Positions 1-12,180 of a stretch of DNA of 64,000 nucleotides are shown in pieces. Made by a program: the position numbers and the translations under genes. The notes beneath the pieces are model-generated. The model was not told the origin of the DNA, ran no database searches, and was given only the letters and a program-made list of their open reading frames with translations. The stretch comes from Gentiana macrophylla. Its lineage: Eukaryota > Streptophyta > Magnoliopsida > Gentianales > Gentianaceae. The stretch's first letter is position 1. The number at the start of each line of letters is the position of its first letter. Where the stretch lies: assembly GCA_026214975.1 (NCBI GenBank), contig JAOBSW010000714.1:1-64000 (forward strand), written 5' to 3'.

Positions 1-597
1 CACAATTAATGGTGCATGTGTCAACTTTGGATACTATTTTTGCAATGGCTTTGAAGCTAGAGGATCGGGAGGAATCACGAGTAAATTCGAGATAATCTTG
101 TTTTTATAATAGGGCTTTTAATCAAAATTCTTCGGTCTGGTTCCCGGAATAGTGGTTTTCAACAGGTGTTAACAAACCATTAAATAGAACAATCAAGAAG
201 AATTCAGAAATACTCAAGCTGGAAAGAAGGTCCAATGCATGCACGCTGGCTATCTGAGGCATAGTGTATAAGTGTTACAAAAACATGGATTTCCACCTCG
301 TTTGGAAGCCAAGAAGCAAGGTTAATATGGTAGAAACAATATGAAGATCAAGAAGAAGCCCTAACTGGGCATGATCTAGCTGCTTGCATGCATGATTCTA
401 ACAATTTCACCATGAATAAGACTTAATATCAAATGGATTGTATTGGACACTCGAGAAAGTGGGCACATATAGTCATATGGCAAATCAAGCAACTTTACTG
501 GCCACTTAATTTTGTTCCTACTTTCTTTGACATCAAGTCTGTCCCCAATCCTAATAAATTTAGTAATTCTAGAAATTTTGGTAATTCTTTATCTTGG
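1..597 (+). pseudogene. Ty1/copia element C1, gag C-terminal part
   Basis: Remnant of the capsid (gag) region of a copia retrotransposon whose 5' end lies outside the window. No long ORF survives. The assignment rests on continuity. The last codons here (Pro-Asn-Pro-Asn-Lys-Phe..., about 540-597) lead into Ser-Leu-Ser-Trp, and the reading resumes at 6010 with Trp-Ile-Ile followed by a decayed Asp-Ser-Gly protease site. The 5 bases CTTGG end this part and are repeated at 6010-6014. Inference: this is the left half of one copia element split by the insertion at 598-6009. Confidence 0.6.
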
Positions 598-1679
598 TGA
601 TGTATACCTTGGACACTAACAATGAAATTGTTAAGAACCCTAAGTAATACAATGAATATCCCGAAATAAAAAGGAAAATAGAATTAGATGAAGGAAAAAG
701 ACTTGAGCAAAAGTAGTTTAACTCAAGGATGAGACTAGAAGAACCAATGGCTATGAAAAGCCAAGACCAACTTCTAATGATCCTTAAACCAAAGACTACA
801 ATGAAACACTTTAAGCTATGCTCACAAACTTAAAATGCATTTTAACAAAAGTTGTAAAAACTCTAAGAGAAAACTCTCAATATGATTATAATTCAAGGTG
901 TCAAATACATATGGTGTGCCTCCTTTTATAGGCTAAGGATGTTGGCATTTTATTTCCTATAAAATAAAAATAAAATAAGAAAATGTAAAATAAAAATGAA
1001 CCTAGTCACCTTTTATGTCTAGGTGAAAAGAAATAAAAATAATTCTAATATAAAAAGAAATCTTCAAATCAATCATTAGTAAATAATCCCCAATCAGTTG
1101 ATTGATTATCTACCAAAATTAGGTGAAGATTTGATGAAATCAATCATCATAAGACTACTAATTTAAATGCTATATGGCCTTGGTAGGCTTTATTGGTCAC
1201 CAATATTAATAATAAGACTTCAAATAAATAGAAAATAGCCAAAAGTCCATCTTAGTTTCTCTTGAATTCTTGATCCATGCTCTTTGGCCCAAATGTATTA
1301 AAATAATCAAAAGTAAGAAATCATTCTCTTCATTTGTACATGTACTTCATCACATTGGGCTTCTCTTGAGATGATAATAGTCAACATGGTGACAAGTGGA
1401 TCGTTGAAAATGTGCAAGTCCGCTGAATATGCAAACTTGCGAATTTAGCTTGAATAAAGGACAACTTGTATCCATTAATAGGCGACCACTTGATACTTAT
1501 GAGTAACCTTAAATTATCATAAATGATAAATTAAAGTTCATAAGTTTCCCACATTTAATGGAATGCGGATCTCATGCAAATCACTTGATATAAGTCTTAG
1601 GCGGTTAACGATCATCAATGTGAAATTGTGGACCATAAAATTTGTGTAGAAAATGATGATGCTTGATGGTCCTCCATCA
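598..1679 (-). repeat. 3' LTR of the gag-only gypsy element
   Basis: Direct repeat of 4920-6009, similar along its whole length, with TG and CA at the ends. It is 1082 bp against 1090 bp for its partner. The differences are scattered substitutions and small indels. Confidence 0.85.
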
Positions 1680-1697
1680 TATCCTCCCCTTTGAAAA
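1680..1697 (-). promoter_or_regulatory. Polypurine tract of the gag-only gypsy element
   Basis: Read on the minus strand, a run AAAGGGGAGGA lies directly against the 3' LTR. This is where plus-strand DNA synthesis is primed in LTR elements. Confidence 0.7.
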
Positions 1698-2904
1698 GAT
1701 TAGTCCTCGAATCCAAAACATCATGGAGAATGCGAATCGTCATCAAGATCACGCCAACCACAACCAACAAAAACAACAAGCTAGAACAAAAGATTAGTAG
1801 ATTAGTCCTTTAACTTTGTGTTTAGTATTCTTCTCAATAAATTTATTCCATGAAATAATTTCCTCTATCATTCACAAAGAAATGAAGTAAATTTACTATC
1901 TTTTCATTTGCAAAAATTCCATCAGACAAACTTTCAAAACTCTTTCCTTTTAAACAAACTTACTCTCATTTTCTTATCAAAAACTCCACACATGCTTAAG
2001 TTATCTTGGCAAAGGATAAAGCATAAGAGTTACTGCAAAATTTTGAGTTCACTAAGCACAACATTTTTATATAGTGGACAACTAAAATAAAGATGATATG
2101 CTTCAACTTTCACTTTATTTCTCTCAACTAAATCATTATTGCCAAATTTACCCTCATTTCCATCACATTTATTTCTCTCAAAACAAGAAAAATGATTGGA
2201 AAAGCGAGATACATGCAAATCGCTATCACCAAAATGATGAGAATTAAAGATAATTTCATTATCACTTAGAAAGCGGATCTAAATAATTATGGAAAAATCT
2301 TACGTATTTTATTTTCATAAAATTCTCATCTTTATCTCCACAAACACCATCAAGAGATGGAGATTCTTCAATCTTGCATAAGACATGATTTACCAACAAA
2401 AAAGTTTTGCATTTCAATCACATCAAGACTTTCACTCACATCAACATCTTCCAATTGAATCCTTTCCTGAAAATCGAGAATAAAGTGCTTCTTGTTCCAT
2501 TTGAAAAAATTCATTATTATAAATATGAAAATTATTTTGGCCAATGGAATCATTTACACTCGATTCTTCCACATCAAACAAAGGATTGTCATACCACTTG
2601 ATTTCAAGATTTTCAACATTTAATTACGAACACACATGAGATCCATTCTCAACCATATAATTTGTTGGATCCATTTCCAAATCATGCTACTTAATTTCCA
2701 TTCAAGGCATCAAAATCATTTAGATTCATTCACATTGCATCCCATTATCATTATCATACACCATTGGTTCCATGATTCATTTGTTTGGCTTAAACATTTC
2801 AAAGATGATTCTTTTCTTGAGTTAGCCATTTTTAATTGAGTTTCAAGAACTTGTTGATTATTCAAGGGAAGTTAGTATAATGGTTTTATTATTTTGCTTA
2901 AATC

Positions 2905-3290
2905 GAAACACATTAAGTTTACCATCATACTTAGCTCGCTTTTCCTTTGACCAAGAGTTTTCCCAAAATTATATGACAATTAAGCATAGGGATGACATCA
3001 AATAAGATCTGATCATGGTAAGTCCTAAGAGAATATGAAATCACAACTTGCTTTGAAACCTTAATTTCCTCAAACTCATTAAGCCCTTGTAGACTATATA
3101 GGTTTGGATGATCAAAACTTTCAAATTAAGCTTTTCTACATTTCTTGGCTTACCACATTAGATTCACAAGTATTATCAATTCTTACCAAGCAGTTCGGTC
3201 CATCACCATGAATGTTGTATAGAACTCTTGATTTGCAAAGAATCGAACAAACTCACTTCTTTAACCTTACTCATAACCACTTGTTCATGG
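2905..3290 (-). pseudogene. Retroviral-type aspartic protease relic (gypsy)
   Basis: Reading the minus strand with a few frameshifts gives a chain that fits the gypsy protease domain. There is an Arg-Ile-Asp-Asn-Thr-Cys-Glu-Ser-Asn-Val-Val-Ser stretch where families have Asp-Ser/Gly-Gly-Ser-Cys-x-Asn-Val. Then comes a KQVVISYSLRTYHDQ segment, followed by a Cys-His-Ile-Ile-Leu-Gly-Lys-Pro-Trp block that matches the usual His-Ile-Leu-Leu-Gly-Arg-Pro-Trp. The catalytic Asp is visible but the Ser/Thr-Gly after it is not, so activity is unlikely. It lies downstream of the zinc knuckle, as expected for gag-protease. Confidence 0.65.
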
Positions 3291-3589
3291 TTGAGTGTTG
3301 CTCACCTTCACCAACTCCGCTCACAATAAACCAAGAGGAAACATTTTAAAATTAGAAATCCTCACATCCTCACAAGATTTTCTTTTTCGATTTAATTTTC
3401 TCCTCCTCATTATTCTTTTCAATTTCTTTTTCCCTTTTTTAATTTTCTTGTTCTCTTCCAATTCAACCCATGCCTTTTCCAAATCAAGATTTTGTACATC
3501 TTTTGTGCAAAATTTGTAGATCTAGAACAAAAGAATCATGAGAATTACAATAAGTATTTTTGGCATTTCTTATGTGCTTATGATCGATG

Positions 3590-3700
3590 CTTTGGATCAC
3601 TATATTGTTTCCTCAAAGTAGGACATTTATGATCGTAATGCCCATAATTATTACAAATAAAACAATATAAATCTCTAGTTTTAAAGGAACTAGAAGAATG
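3590..3700 (-). pseudogene. Gag zinc knuckle (CCHC) relic
   Basis: The minus-strand frame reads Tyr-CFICNNYGHYDHKC-Pro with the C-x2-C-x4-H-x4-C spacing complete (codons 3664 down to 3623). This motif binds RNA in the nucleocapsid part of gag. A stop follows soon after. Upstream, about 4010-3890, a Lys/Glu/Ser-rich stretch may be gag linker, but I cannot define the capsid domain. Confidence 0.7.
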
Positions 3701-4905
3701 ATATTTACAAGTTGTTCCCTTTTGGTCTTAAAATTTTGATCATAAGTATTAGGAGTTTTAGATCTCACTTTCTTGATATCAAAAGATTTTATAGAATTGT
3801 AATTAAGATTTCCCCAAGAAAGGAAAGATAATGTGACATTATTTTTTTATTTACAAAGAAAGGAAAAAAATATAGACAAAAGAAAATAAAAATCCTCACT
3901 TTCACTCTTTATCTGGGTGATTGATGATTCACTCTCACGGCTTTTCTCCCCTCTTATGGACTCACCACACAATTGCCTTTTACGCTCTTTCTCAATTAGA
4001 GTATTAAGCGATTAAAAAGTGCACAATAATATATTTGCAATGCTATGTGAATCTTTGTATCCTTAGTCCTCAAATCACAAGAGAGAGAAGGCTATGATGG
4101 ATTCAAAAGTGAGAAGAAAGACAAAATAATGGAGTAGATGTGGAAGAGACCAAAGATGTATGAGACTTGGGGCACCTTTTGAGTAGTGACCCTTTATATG
4201 ACTTTTTTTTTTTAATAATTTTTTGTTTGACTCAAAAAACTCTGAAGAACATGGATTAGATCGGACTATCTCCTTTTAATCGATTGCCTAAATGATTAGC
4301 ACTTCAATTGGAGTTCGGTAACAACTTCCTGATTTTGTCCAGAAATTCAGCCACTGCACTTATTGCACGTGCAGCCCAAACAAAAGCAATTTCAACTGGA
4401 AGCAAAAAGAAATTTGTAGAATAATGAGTTATGTAGATGATACCCAAAATTCAGATTTTTAGACTTTTATAGGTTGAAAAAACAATCGTTTCTTATCAAC
4501 TACCTCAATCTGTCAAAATTTTCCAGAATTGTAGCAGTGACTTATTTTCCGATTGTGATCAAACTATGACGAATATGGAAACACCCAAAAAGATGCAAGT
4601 TGTAGAACAGAAATTTCCTATCACACCACCAATTTTCAATGAATTTGGAATTTTATAACCCACTCAAACGAAATTCGAAAGAAGATCTCTGCTGCAGAAT
4701 TTCAGAGCAAGTATTCTGTGTTGCAATGCAGTTTCAGTATGATCTGATTCGAATTTTCAGATACAATAAAAAGAGAAAATGTAGATCTATTGGTTATTTA
4801 TTTGTGATAAAAATTCAGATTTTTGAGGTTTTATGAGTATTAAACGAATTGAAACAAAAGCAGGTGTCAAATCAGCAACACCAAAACAAATGGATTGAAC
4901 ACTTT

Positions 4906-4917
4906 GCTCTGATACCA
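4906..4917 (-). promoter_or_regulatory. Primer-binding site (initiator Met tRNA type)
   Basis: Minus strand TGGTATCAGAGC, the standard complement to the 3' end of initiator methionine tRNA in plant LTR elements. Two bases separate it from the 5' LTR. Confidence 0.85.
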
Positions 4918-4919
4918 AG

Positions 4920-6009
4920 TGATGTATACCTTAGACCCCCTAACAATGAAATTGTTAAGAACCCTAAGTAATACAATGAATATCCCGAAATAAAAGGAAA
5001 ATAGAATTAGATGAAGGAAAAGACTTGAGCAAAAGTAGTTTAACTCAAGGATGAGACTAGAAGAACCAATGGCTATGAAAAGCCAAGACCCTTCTAATGA
5101 TCCTTAAACCAAAGACTACAATGAAACACTTTAAGCTATGCTCACAAACTTAAAATGCACTTAACAAAAGTTGTAAAAACTCTAAGAAAACTCTCAATAT
5201 GATTATAATTCAAGGTGTCAAATACATATGGTGTGCCCCTCGCTTTACAGGCTAAGGATCTTTGGCATTTTATTTCCTAGAAAATAAAAATAAAATAAGA
5301 AAATGTAAAATAAAAATGAACCTAGTCACCTTTTATGTCTAGGTGAAAAAGAAATAAAAATAATTCCTAAAATAAAAGAAATCTTCAAATCAATCATTAG
5401 TAAATAATCCCCAATCAGTTGATTGATTATCTACCAAAATTAGGTGAAGATTTGATGAAATCAATCATCATAAGACTACTAATTTCGTTATATATGGCCT
5501 TGGGTAGGCTTTATTGGACACCAATATTAATAATAAGACTTCAAATAAATAGAAAATAGCCAAAAGTCCATCTTCGTTTCTCTTGAATTCTTGATCCATG
5601 CTCTTTGGCCCAAATGTGTTAAAATAATCAAAGTAAGAAATCATTCTCTTCATTTGTACATGTACTTCATCACATTGGGCTTCTCTTAGATGATAATAGT
5701 CAACATGGTGACAAGCGGATCGTTGAAAATGTGCTAGATCCACTTGAGAATATGCAAACTTGCGAATTTAGCTTGAATAAAGGACAACTTGTATCCGCTT
5801 AATGAATCTGACCCTTGATACTTATGAGTAACCTTAAAATTATCAAAATAAATGATAAATTAAAGTTCCATAAGTTTTCCACATTTAATGGAATGCGGAT
5901 CTCATGCAAATCACTTGATATAAGTCTTAGGCGGTTAACGATCATCAATGTGAAATCGTGGACCATAAGAGCATGTAGAAAATGATGATGGCTTGATGGT
6001 CCTCCATCA
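4920..6009 (-). repeat. 5' LTR of the gag-only gypsy element
   Basis: Partner of 598-1679. It begins TGATGTATACC right after the primer-binding site and ends CCTCCATCA before the target duplication CTTGG. Confidence 0.85.
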
Positions 6010-9000
6010 CTTGGATTATAAACTCACGGGTACTCACGATCATATTGTCACTAGTAGAGCTTGTATGCGGACTTACAGACACTGTTTCACATGTTAGTAG
6101 AGTGCGCTTTAATGGTTCTAGTATGTGATAACATATATTAGTCTTGTATGTTTAAATGATAAATTAATCGACCAATGTGTTATGCATTCCAGGACTTACT
6201 GCCATTTCAATCTTATATCCTTGGCCAACTTTGAATCTTGACCTGCCTTGTCTATTGTCTTTAACTTTGACTTTTGTCTCATGCAGGACAAAACTTGGGA
6301 TAATGATTGGATCGACTAATAAATCTAAAAAGGTCTTCATGTTACGAGCAATGATAGGCAAATTTTACATAATATCAATCTTTGTCAGTGGTACACGAGT
6401 TTGATGATCGATCTAGGATTGCAAATGAGCAAGTCGGCATTACAGACTTGGTCATCTGCATAATAAAGATTGTCTCATTTGAGTTGTATTGATTCCTCTT
6501 GTAAAAACATTGTAGATGTATGTCATGTTTGTCAACTTGCTAAACAAAAGAAATTCTTTCCCCTTGAGTCAATCGATGTACACAATATATTTGATCTAGT
6601 TCCAGCTTCAATATATGGGGACATTATAGACAACAAGCAGTTCATGGTCATTTTACTTTCTTATAGTAGTAGATGCTTTTCAAGATATACTTGGGTTTTC
6701 TGCTTTGAAACAAAAATGAAGTCGGACAACTAGTTCAATCTTTTGTTGAGTTTGCTTTAGTCTGATTTGGAAAACATGTTAAAATTGTTAGAAGCAGACA
6801 ATGGAGTGAATTTGATATGCTGATTATTACACACAAAAAGGGATCATACACCAAACATCTGTGTGGACACACCACAATAGAATGGTATAGTAGAAAGAAA
6901 ACATCAAGCATATCTTGAATGTAGCTAGAGCTTTGAAATTCAGTCTAACTTGCCTTTGTCTTCACTGGGTTAATTTGTCTTACATCTTTGTGTTTTGATT
7001 AATTTGACACCATCACGAGTCATTCAAAATAACACACCTCATTTCTTGCTCTATGGTAAATAGTTTGATTATCTGAGTTGAGAGTTTTGGTTCACTTGTA
7101 TATGTATGCACTCCTGCTCATAATAGAGCAAAGTTTGAACCTAAGAGAGCTAAACAATGTGTGTATCTTGGAGTTCTAAGTTTACAAAAGGCCACATTGT
7201 ACTAGACAAGCAGGACTAGGGACATCTTTGTATCTAGAGATGTGCAATTTTATGAAACCATTTTCATTTTACATTTGAAAGCTACAGTGCAAGTGGTAGC
7301 TCATGTTCCATTACCTATTATATATGAAAGAGATCAGAGACAATCATGATACATCCTCTCACAATAATGAGATGACACATGAGAATCTACTCATGATGCT
7401 TCAAACAACACTACACAACTTGAGTTCAACATGAAACAAGAAGATCTATCAGGCAGAGACAAATCCCAACATATCTTAAGGAATATGTGGTCCACTAAGA
7501 CAAAGTCACCACATTCAATAAATAATGTGGTCACATATGAAAACCTTTCAAGCAATTATTAGAAGTTTGTTCTCTTGACGGACCATATACAAGAGCCTAG
7601 AACCTACAATCAAGCGATTAAACATGATTATTGGAAAGAGGCCATGCGAGAAAGAGTTAGATGCATTACAAGCTACCAAAACACAGGAGATTGTCTCTTT
7701 ACCTCGAGGAAAGTCCCTTATAGGTTGCAAATGGGTATATAAAGTAAAGTACCATCTTTGATAAATCCATAGAAAGATATAAAGCAGATTAGTGGCAAAG
7801 GATACACTGAGACCTATGGGATATATTACCAGAAACATTCTCACCTGTAGCCAAGGTGAAAACAATCATAACTCTGTTAGCAACACGGCATCAAGAAATG
7901 GCATATCCATCAAATGGATGTCAACAATGCCTTTCTCCGTGGGGATTTGTATAAGGAGGTATACATGGAGCGCCTCTTGGTGTCAAGGCAGAGAAACTTG
8001 GCCAAGTGTGCAAATTGTCCAAGTCTTTATATGGCCTTAAGCAGACCCGCCAGACAGTGGAACTCAAAAGCGGCCCGAGACCACAATAGAAATGGGATTT
8101 TCCACAGTCACCTCATGATCACGGTTTATTCACTTAAAAGGCACATGTAGTAACTTTATAGCTCTACTTGTGTATATGGATGACATCATTGCAACCTTGA
8201 CTCAACAATGAGTCAATAGATGAGGTCAAACAAGTTTTACACAAAAGGTTTGATTAAGGATATTGGTGACCTCGGATACTTTTTGGGAATTGGCGTTGCA
8301 AGATCCATTAAAGGTATCTACATCAACGAGAAAACATACATTCTAAATCTCCTATCGAATATGGATTCTTAGAGGCAAAACCGATTCGACACTATGAATT
8401 CCAAGCGAAGCTATCGGTGGGGATTGAACTACTTTAGATAATACCATAAAGCAGGACCTTTGGTAAGAAAACTCATTTACCTATCCTTCACTAGACGACA
8501 TAGCATACTCGGTTCAACAACTTAGTCGGTTTTGTCTCATCTACCGTAAACCACATGCAAGAATTTGCACATAAAGTTTTGAGATACCTCAAGAGCAATC
8601 ACAGTCGAGGCATCCTTTTTGAAGCGAGATAATGACCTTCTACTCAAAAAGGTATAAGCAGATTACGATTGGGGCGTTTGTGAGGACACAAGGAAATATA
8701 TATCGGGTACATCATGTTCTTAGGATCATTTTATTTTCTGAAACAAAAAAGCAAAGTACAATAGCGAGAAGCTCATCCGAGGCGAGAATATAGAGCCATG
8801 GAAAATGCTATATATGAGCTGCAGTGGCTTGTTTACCTCATGCAAGACTTACATATACCAGTTCAATTACATGTTACGCTTTTTGTGATAATGCGGTGCT
8901 ATGCACATAACCAAGAACCCAATTTTTCATGAAAGGACTAAGCATATTGAGGCTGGATTGTCACATCACCAGAAGTGAAGTCCATGGAGAGTTCTCAAAC

Positions 9001-9404
9001 TTATGCTGTAAGAACAACTAATCAACTAGGCGATATATTGACCAAGCCACTTTGGACACTCCAATATTGACTATCTCGCTCTACAAACCAGTCATCTATT
9101 CCATCTTCAAACCTTGATCTTCACACCAACTAAGAATTGATGCTACACTCTCGGCTGATCTGCGATGCTACACTCGATGTGAGACAATCATCGGCAGAAC
9201 ACTCTCGTGACCAGACCATCATCAGCAAACACTCCTCAGCAGTTTGCTGATAATCCTCAGCAGTAGCAACTGTATCAGCAGCATCAACAACCTATCAGCA
9301 CCTTTATCTTCAGAACACCTGAGCCGACTTTCCTGAGGAATACATATAAGCTACATGTCTAAGATGTTCAAGTGCAAGCTTCAAGTACTTTCAGCTTGAG
9401 GGGG
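6010..9404 (+). pseudogene. Ty1/copia element C1, decayed pol
   Basis: Broken polyprotein in normal copia order. Protease start at about 6010-6070 (Trp-Ile-Ile, then a decayed active site, then His-Ile-Val-Thr). GAG-pre-integrase zinc region at 6430-6560 with CHVCQLAKQKKFFP. Integrase core about 6570-7180, including a Pro-Gln-Gln-Asn-Gly-like block and Val-Glu-Arg-Lys near 6870-6910. Reverse transcriptase about 7660-8340, with Gly-Cys-Lys-Trp-Val-Tyr-Lys near 7725, MDVNNAFLRGDLYKEVYME near 7914, and Tyr-Met-Asp-Asp at about 8173. RNase H about 8700-9060, with a Cys-Asp-Asn block. Many stops and frameshifts make it non-functional. A run CTTGAGGGGG (9395-9404) is the likely polypurine tract. 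Confidence 0.8.
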
Positions 9405-9763
9405 TGTATTAGAGTTAACATACATAGAAGCTACGGTTGTGTTTGTTTCGGGTTGAGTTTTTTTGGGTTTTTAGATAAAGTGATTGAAGTAATGATTATA
9501 AAGTTAAGATGTTTTTTTGAAATTTGTGTAGATTATGAAATGATTGGTGAAATAAAGTAGAATAATGAATAAAATAATGGTAAAAAAAGGTAATAAAGTT
9601 GATAAAGTGAAATGATGAGAGATGATTTAATATTTTTTATTTGTAGTTGAAGATTTGATTGGTGGGAGAATTGTAAGAAATGATTGGTGATGTGATGTAA
9701 AAAAAACCCCAAAAAAACTCTTGGCAAAACAAACACAACCTACATGTCTAAGATGTTCAAGTG
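9405..9763 (+). repeat. Truncated 3' LTR start of C1, split by a MITE
   Basis: TGTATTAGAG starts right after the purine tract, as an LTR should. Only about 30 bases precede the MITE and about 23 follow it before homology to the 42902 segment begins, so the LTR is cut short. The stretch around AAGCTACATGTCTAAGATG occurs twice, at 9350-9373 and again here with the MITE inside it. Confidence 0.45.
9435..9740. mobile_element. MITE with about 40-bp terminal inverted repeats
   Basis: The left end GGTTGTGTTTGTTTCGGG and the inverted right end GGTTGTGTTTGTTTTGCC match, and the pairing continues through a poly-T/GGGTTTT stretch. Flanking TAC occurs on both sides (9432-9434 and 9741-9743). The 306-bp size and lack of coding fit a MITE. 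The 3-bp duplication is closest to the PIF/Harbinger class, although TAC is not the usual TWA. The neighbouring copy at 9350 shows the same sequence without the insert. Confidence 0.75.
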
Positions 9764-10420
9764 AACAAGGAGATTATAGTTGGAAGAATATCAATCTTCA
9801 AATAGACTCATTTGATGTATCTTTAAAAAAAAGTGGTTGTAAGAACTAAGTGATTGTTTTAGAGATTTTCCTTTTTTTTTTTGGGCGAGAACCACAATGA
9901 AGCACAAGACACGAGTGAAAAATGAAAGCGAAACACCCTGAAAAAAATATATAGAGATGGAAGGAAAAAAAGCGAGAAAAGATTACAAAATGAATAAATA
10001 GGACACATTACTTTTTAGTTGCAAAAGAACAAACAATTTCAAACCGACAAGAATACCCTTTTAAAAAGGAAGCGCGCATGTCTTGATTTATTCCGCTTCA
10101 GCCAGGTTGTTTGTTGTTGTTTTTTTTTTCAAACATCCGTAACTTTTGATTTATAACTCCGATCATGAAATTTTTCACCAAAATTCATATTTTTGCTCTT
10201 TAATTTGAGCCAAAATCGATACCCTTCCGGCGTAAATTTTGAAAGGCGAAAAATATTTTCATTAACGAGCGTTTTTCTTATAAGCGAGCGTAACTTTTGA
10301 TTTAGAACACGATCATCAAAATTGTTTCATCAAAGTTCATTTTTATCTTCGTTTTGAGACCTCATTTGATACCTTTTCGGCGTAGTGTTTGAAAGCCGAA
10401 TTTAATCGCGGCATTTTGCA
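9764..10420. other. Non-coding part of the duplicated segment
   Basis: Homologous to 42902-43590. Its first 190 bases also match 20727-20905 and 32188-32370, the 5' part of the gag-relic repeat. I see no gene. Two paragraph-like repeats (CGTAACTTTTGATTTA near 10140 and 10290) occur about 150 bp apart. Confidence 0.6.
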
Positions 10421-10429
10421 CTAACATAG

Positions 10430-10750
10430 TATCGATAAACAATATCGATGTCGATAAATAGTATCGATGTCGGTAAAGGCTTAATTCAAGTGACTACTTC
10501 AAGGCACACATATCGGCTCATATAAGGCTTAATTCAAGGACACAATATCATATATGGCTCATATAAGGCATACAATATCCTTAATGATATTATATCTGAG
10601 AATCGATGTCGATGCTTGATGTCGATATTAGCATCAGTATCAAGCTAATTTAAGGCTTAATTCAAGTGACTACTTCAAGGCACCACATATTTGGCTCATA
10701 TAAGGCTCGTTTAAGAGGCTTAATTCGAGGGACACAATATCGTATGCAAC
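10430..10750. repeat. Imperfect tandem repeat, period about 173 bp
   Basis: A unit beginning AAGGCTTAATTCAAGTGACT and containing CTACTTCAAGGCAC and GGCTCATATAAGG occurs at about 10477 and again at about 10650. GATGTCGATA runs fill the space between. The sister copy near 43620-43700 and 45400-45640 is interrupted by solo LTR E2. Confidence 0.6.
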
Positions 10751-10772
10751 GAAGAGAATAAGATGAGAATGT

Positions 10773-11600
10773 TCATTTTGTAAATGACTTTGTTAACAAA
10801 CAAACAGATACTAATTCAAGTCTCTTATTGACTAAGGCAAAACCAAATAAGAGAGATGTGCATATACAATCGAGAATGTCAATTTCTAAATTTATGTCGG
10901 TCCTCGTATATAAAAGCTCATTGGTTGCAGCGTTAATCATCAATGCAACATTAGGGGTCTTTATCAACATGATAATGACATATTGAATTTGAAGAATGAA
11001 TTCCCAGTTACGGAAGTTGAAGAATTGAAAATTTGATTCCTTCGAGAAGTTCCAATCGATGGTGGAGCAACACCACTCTTCACAATCTTTCCCAATCAAA
11101 CCAAACACCAAAATTCCAATCAATTTGGCAACCTCTTCTAATGGTTTCCCATTCTGTATGATGTTACTATCAAATCGAAATGAATAGCATGTAGGGGTAA
11201 TATGGGTAAGCTTGACTGCTAAGTTCATCAAACATGATTTCCGTTGTATGACAACCGGTGCATCATGCATACAAAGGAAACACTAAACATTCATCGACAT
11301 AGTTTCCTTCACTTGCTTTCAACATAAATGGGCGTTGGCTTGTAATGGATTTTCCTCATCACATCTATTTCATTCTCGGTTCCCAAACCGTAATCCAAAT
11401 CATGGTTACGGTTGGGCTTTTCACTACAAGCGAGAAAAACATTTATAATCATCCCTTGATAATAGAACAAACAAGTCTTTTATTCCTTCAAACCTTAAAC
11501 CATTAGTAGAGGCGTTTCCAATTACATCAATCCCGGATCAAAACTTGCGGAACACAATTGGATAAAGGTACATAATCATTGTTACCATTGAGTTGTTCAA
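10773..11600 (-). pseudogene. H1: unknown protein relic, divergent from G1
   Basis: A 165-codon frame (11270 down to 10773) includes LTHITPTCYSFRFDSNI and GKPLEEVAKLIGILVFGL. Related sequence continues upstream to about 11600 with frameshifts. The sister locus at 48130-48975 matches. I do not recognise the family. Near 11600-11690 the two copies differ completely: the segment that encodes FPSKLVVEKVAYKVF in the sister is replaced by AT-rich sequence here. This copy has therefore lost the start of its visible exon. Confidence 0.4.
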
Positions 11601-11995
11601 ATGGCCCATTTAAGCGAGGTATATTAAATCAGGTGGAATTTATTTGTCACTAATCTATTTAAAAAATTAAAACATGATTAACTTAATTAAATGAGAAAAA
11701 TGAACTATAAACTAATTTTTCCAAATATATATTGGTGATTTTTTTTAATGAAAACACATCTTGCTTAATTTTACATCACCCGTAAATTAGACGTAAAAGA
11801 ATATCCAGATAATTATTTTTATTGGAAAATGATTAAATTCTAAATTGTGGTGTACTTACAAGGGATTTATCAGGGCACAGATATCATAAGAATCATACGG
11901 ATCTTTTCGAACAGCGTTCTTGAAAAGCTATGTTTACAAATAGGGTATAAGGCTTTCTCTTCTTCACGATCCCAAATCAAGAAAAAGTAAAAAGC

Positions 11996-12067
11996 ACATC
12001 CTCCCACAACCTGGTCGGGTCTGGGGGTGGGGGGCGCCTGGGGTGGGCGATTCCACCTTTTGGTACA
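11996..12067 (-). mobile_element. 72-bp GC-rich insert with 17-bp target duplication, SINE-like
   Basis: The 17 bases AAGAAAAAGTAAAAAGC occur on both sides (11979-11995 and 12068-12084). The sister locus near 49240 has them once with nothing between. Long duplications of this kind are left by LINE-type machinery. On the minus strand the insert contains CCCCCAGACCC and GTTGTGGGAGGATG, which recall the 3' part of tRNA-derived plant SINEs. A full SINE head is not visible, so it may be truncated. The family assignment is tentative. Confidence 0.5.
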
Positions 12068-12180
12068 AAGAAAAAGTAAAAAGCAAAGTTCACTAGTTCA
12101 TCATCGCAAAGAAAATCGACTACTGTAAAATTATCGGAAAGAAAAGAAGAAGAAGAAGCTGCCACTCAATCCAATCCATA

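Larger units (their letters stand above)
598..6009 (-). mobile_element. Non-autonomous Ty3/gypsy-type LTR element with gag and protease only
   Basis: A complete LTR element of 5.4 kb on the minus strand. Its LTRs (598-1679 and 4920-6009) both start TGATGTATACC and end CCTCCATCA on the plus strand. It is flanked by a perfect 5-bp duplication CTTGG (593-597 and 6010-6014). The primer-binding site lies inside the right LTR and the purine tract inside the left LTR, which fixes the orientation. The 3.2-kb interior shows a CCHC zinc knuckle and a gypsy-like protease tail but no recognisable reverse transcriptase, RNase H or integrase. It therefore resembles terminal-repeat gag-only derivatives that need enzymes supplied in trans. 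Both coding parts carry frameshifts and stops, so it is probably dead. Confidence 0.85.

Noticed and set aside
7548..7865. 105-codon minus-strand frame
   Set aside because: Antisense to the copia reverse transcriptase region of C1; shadow frame.
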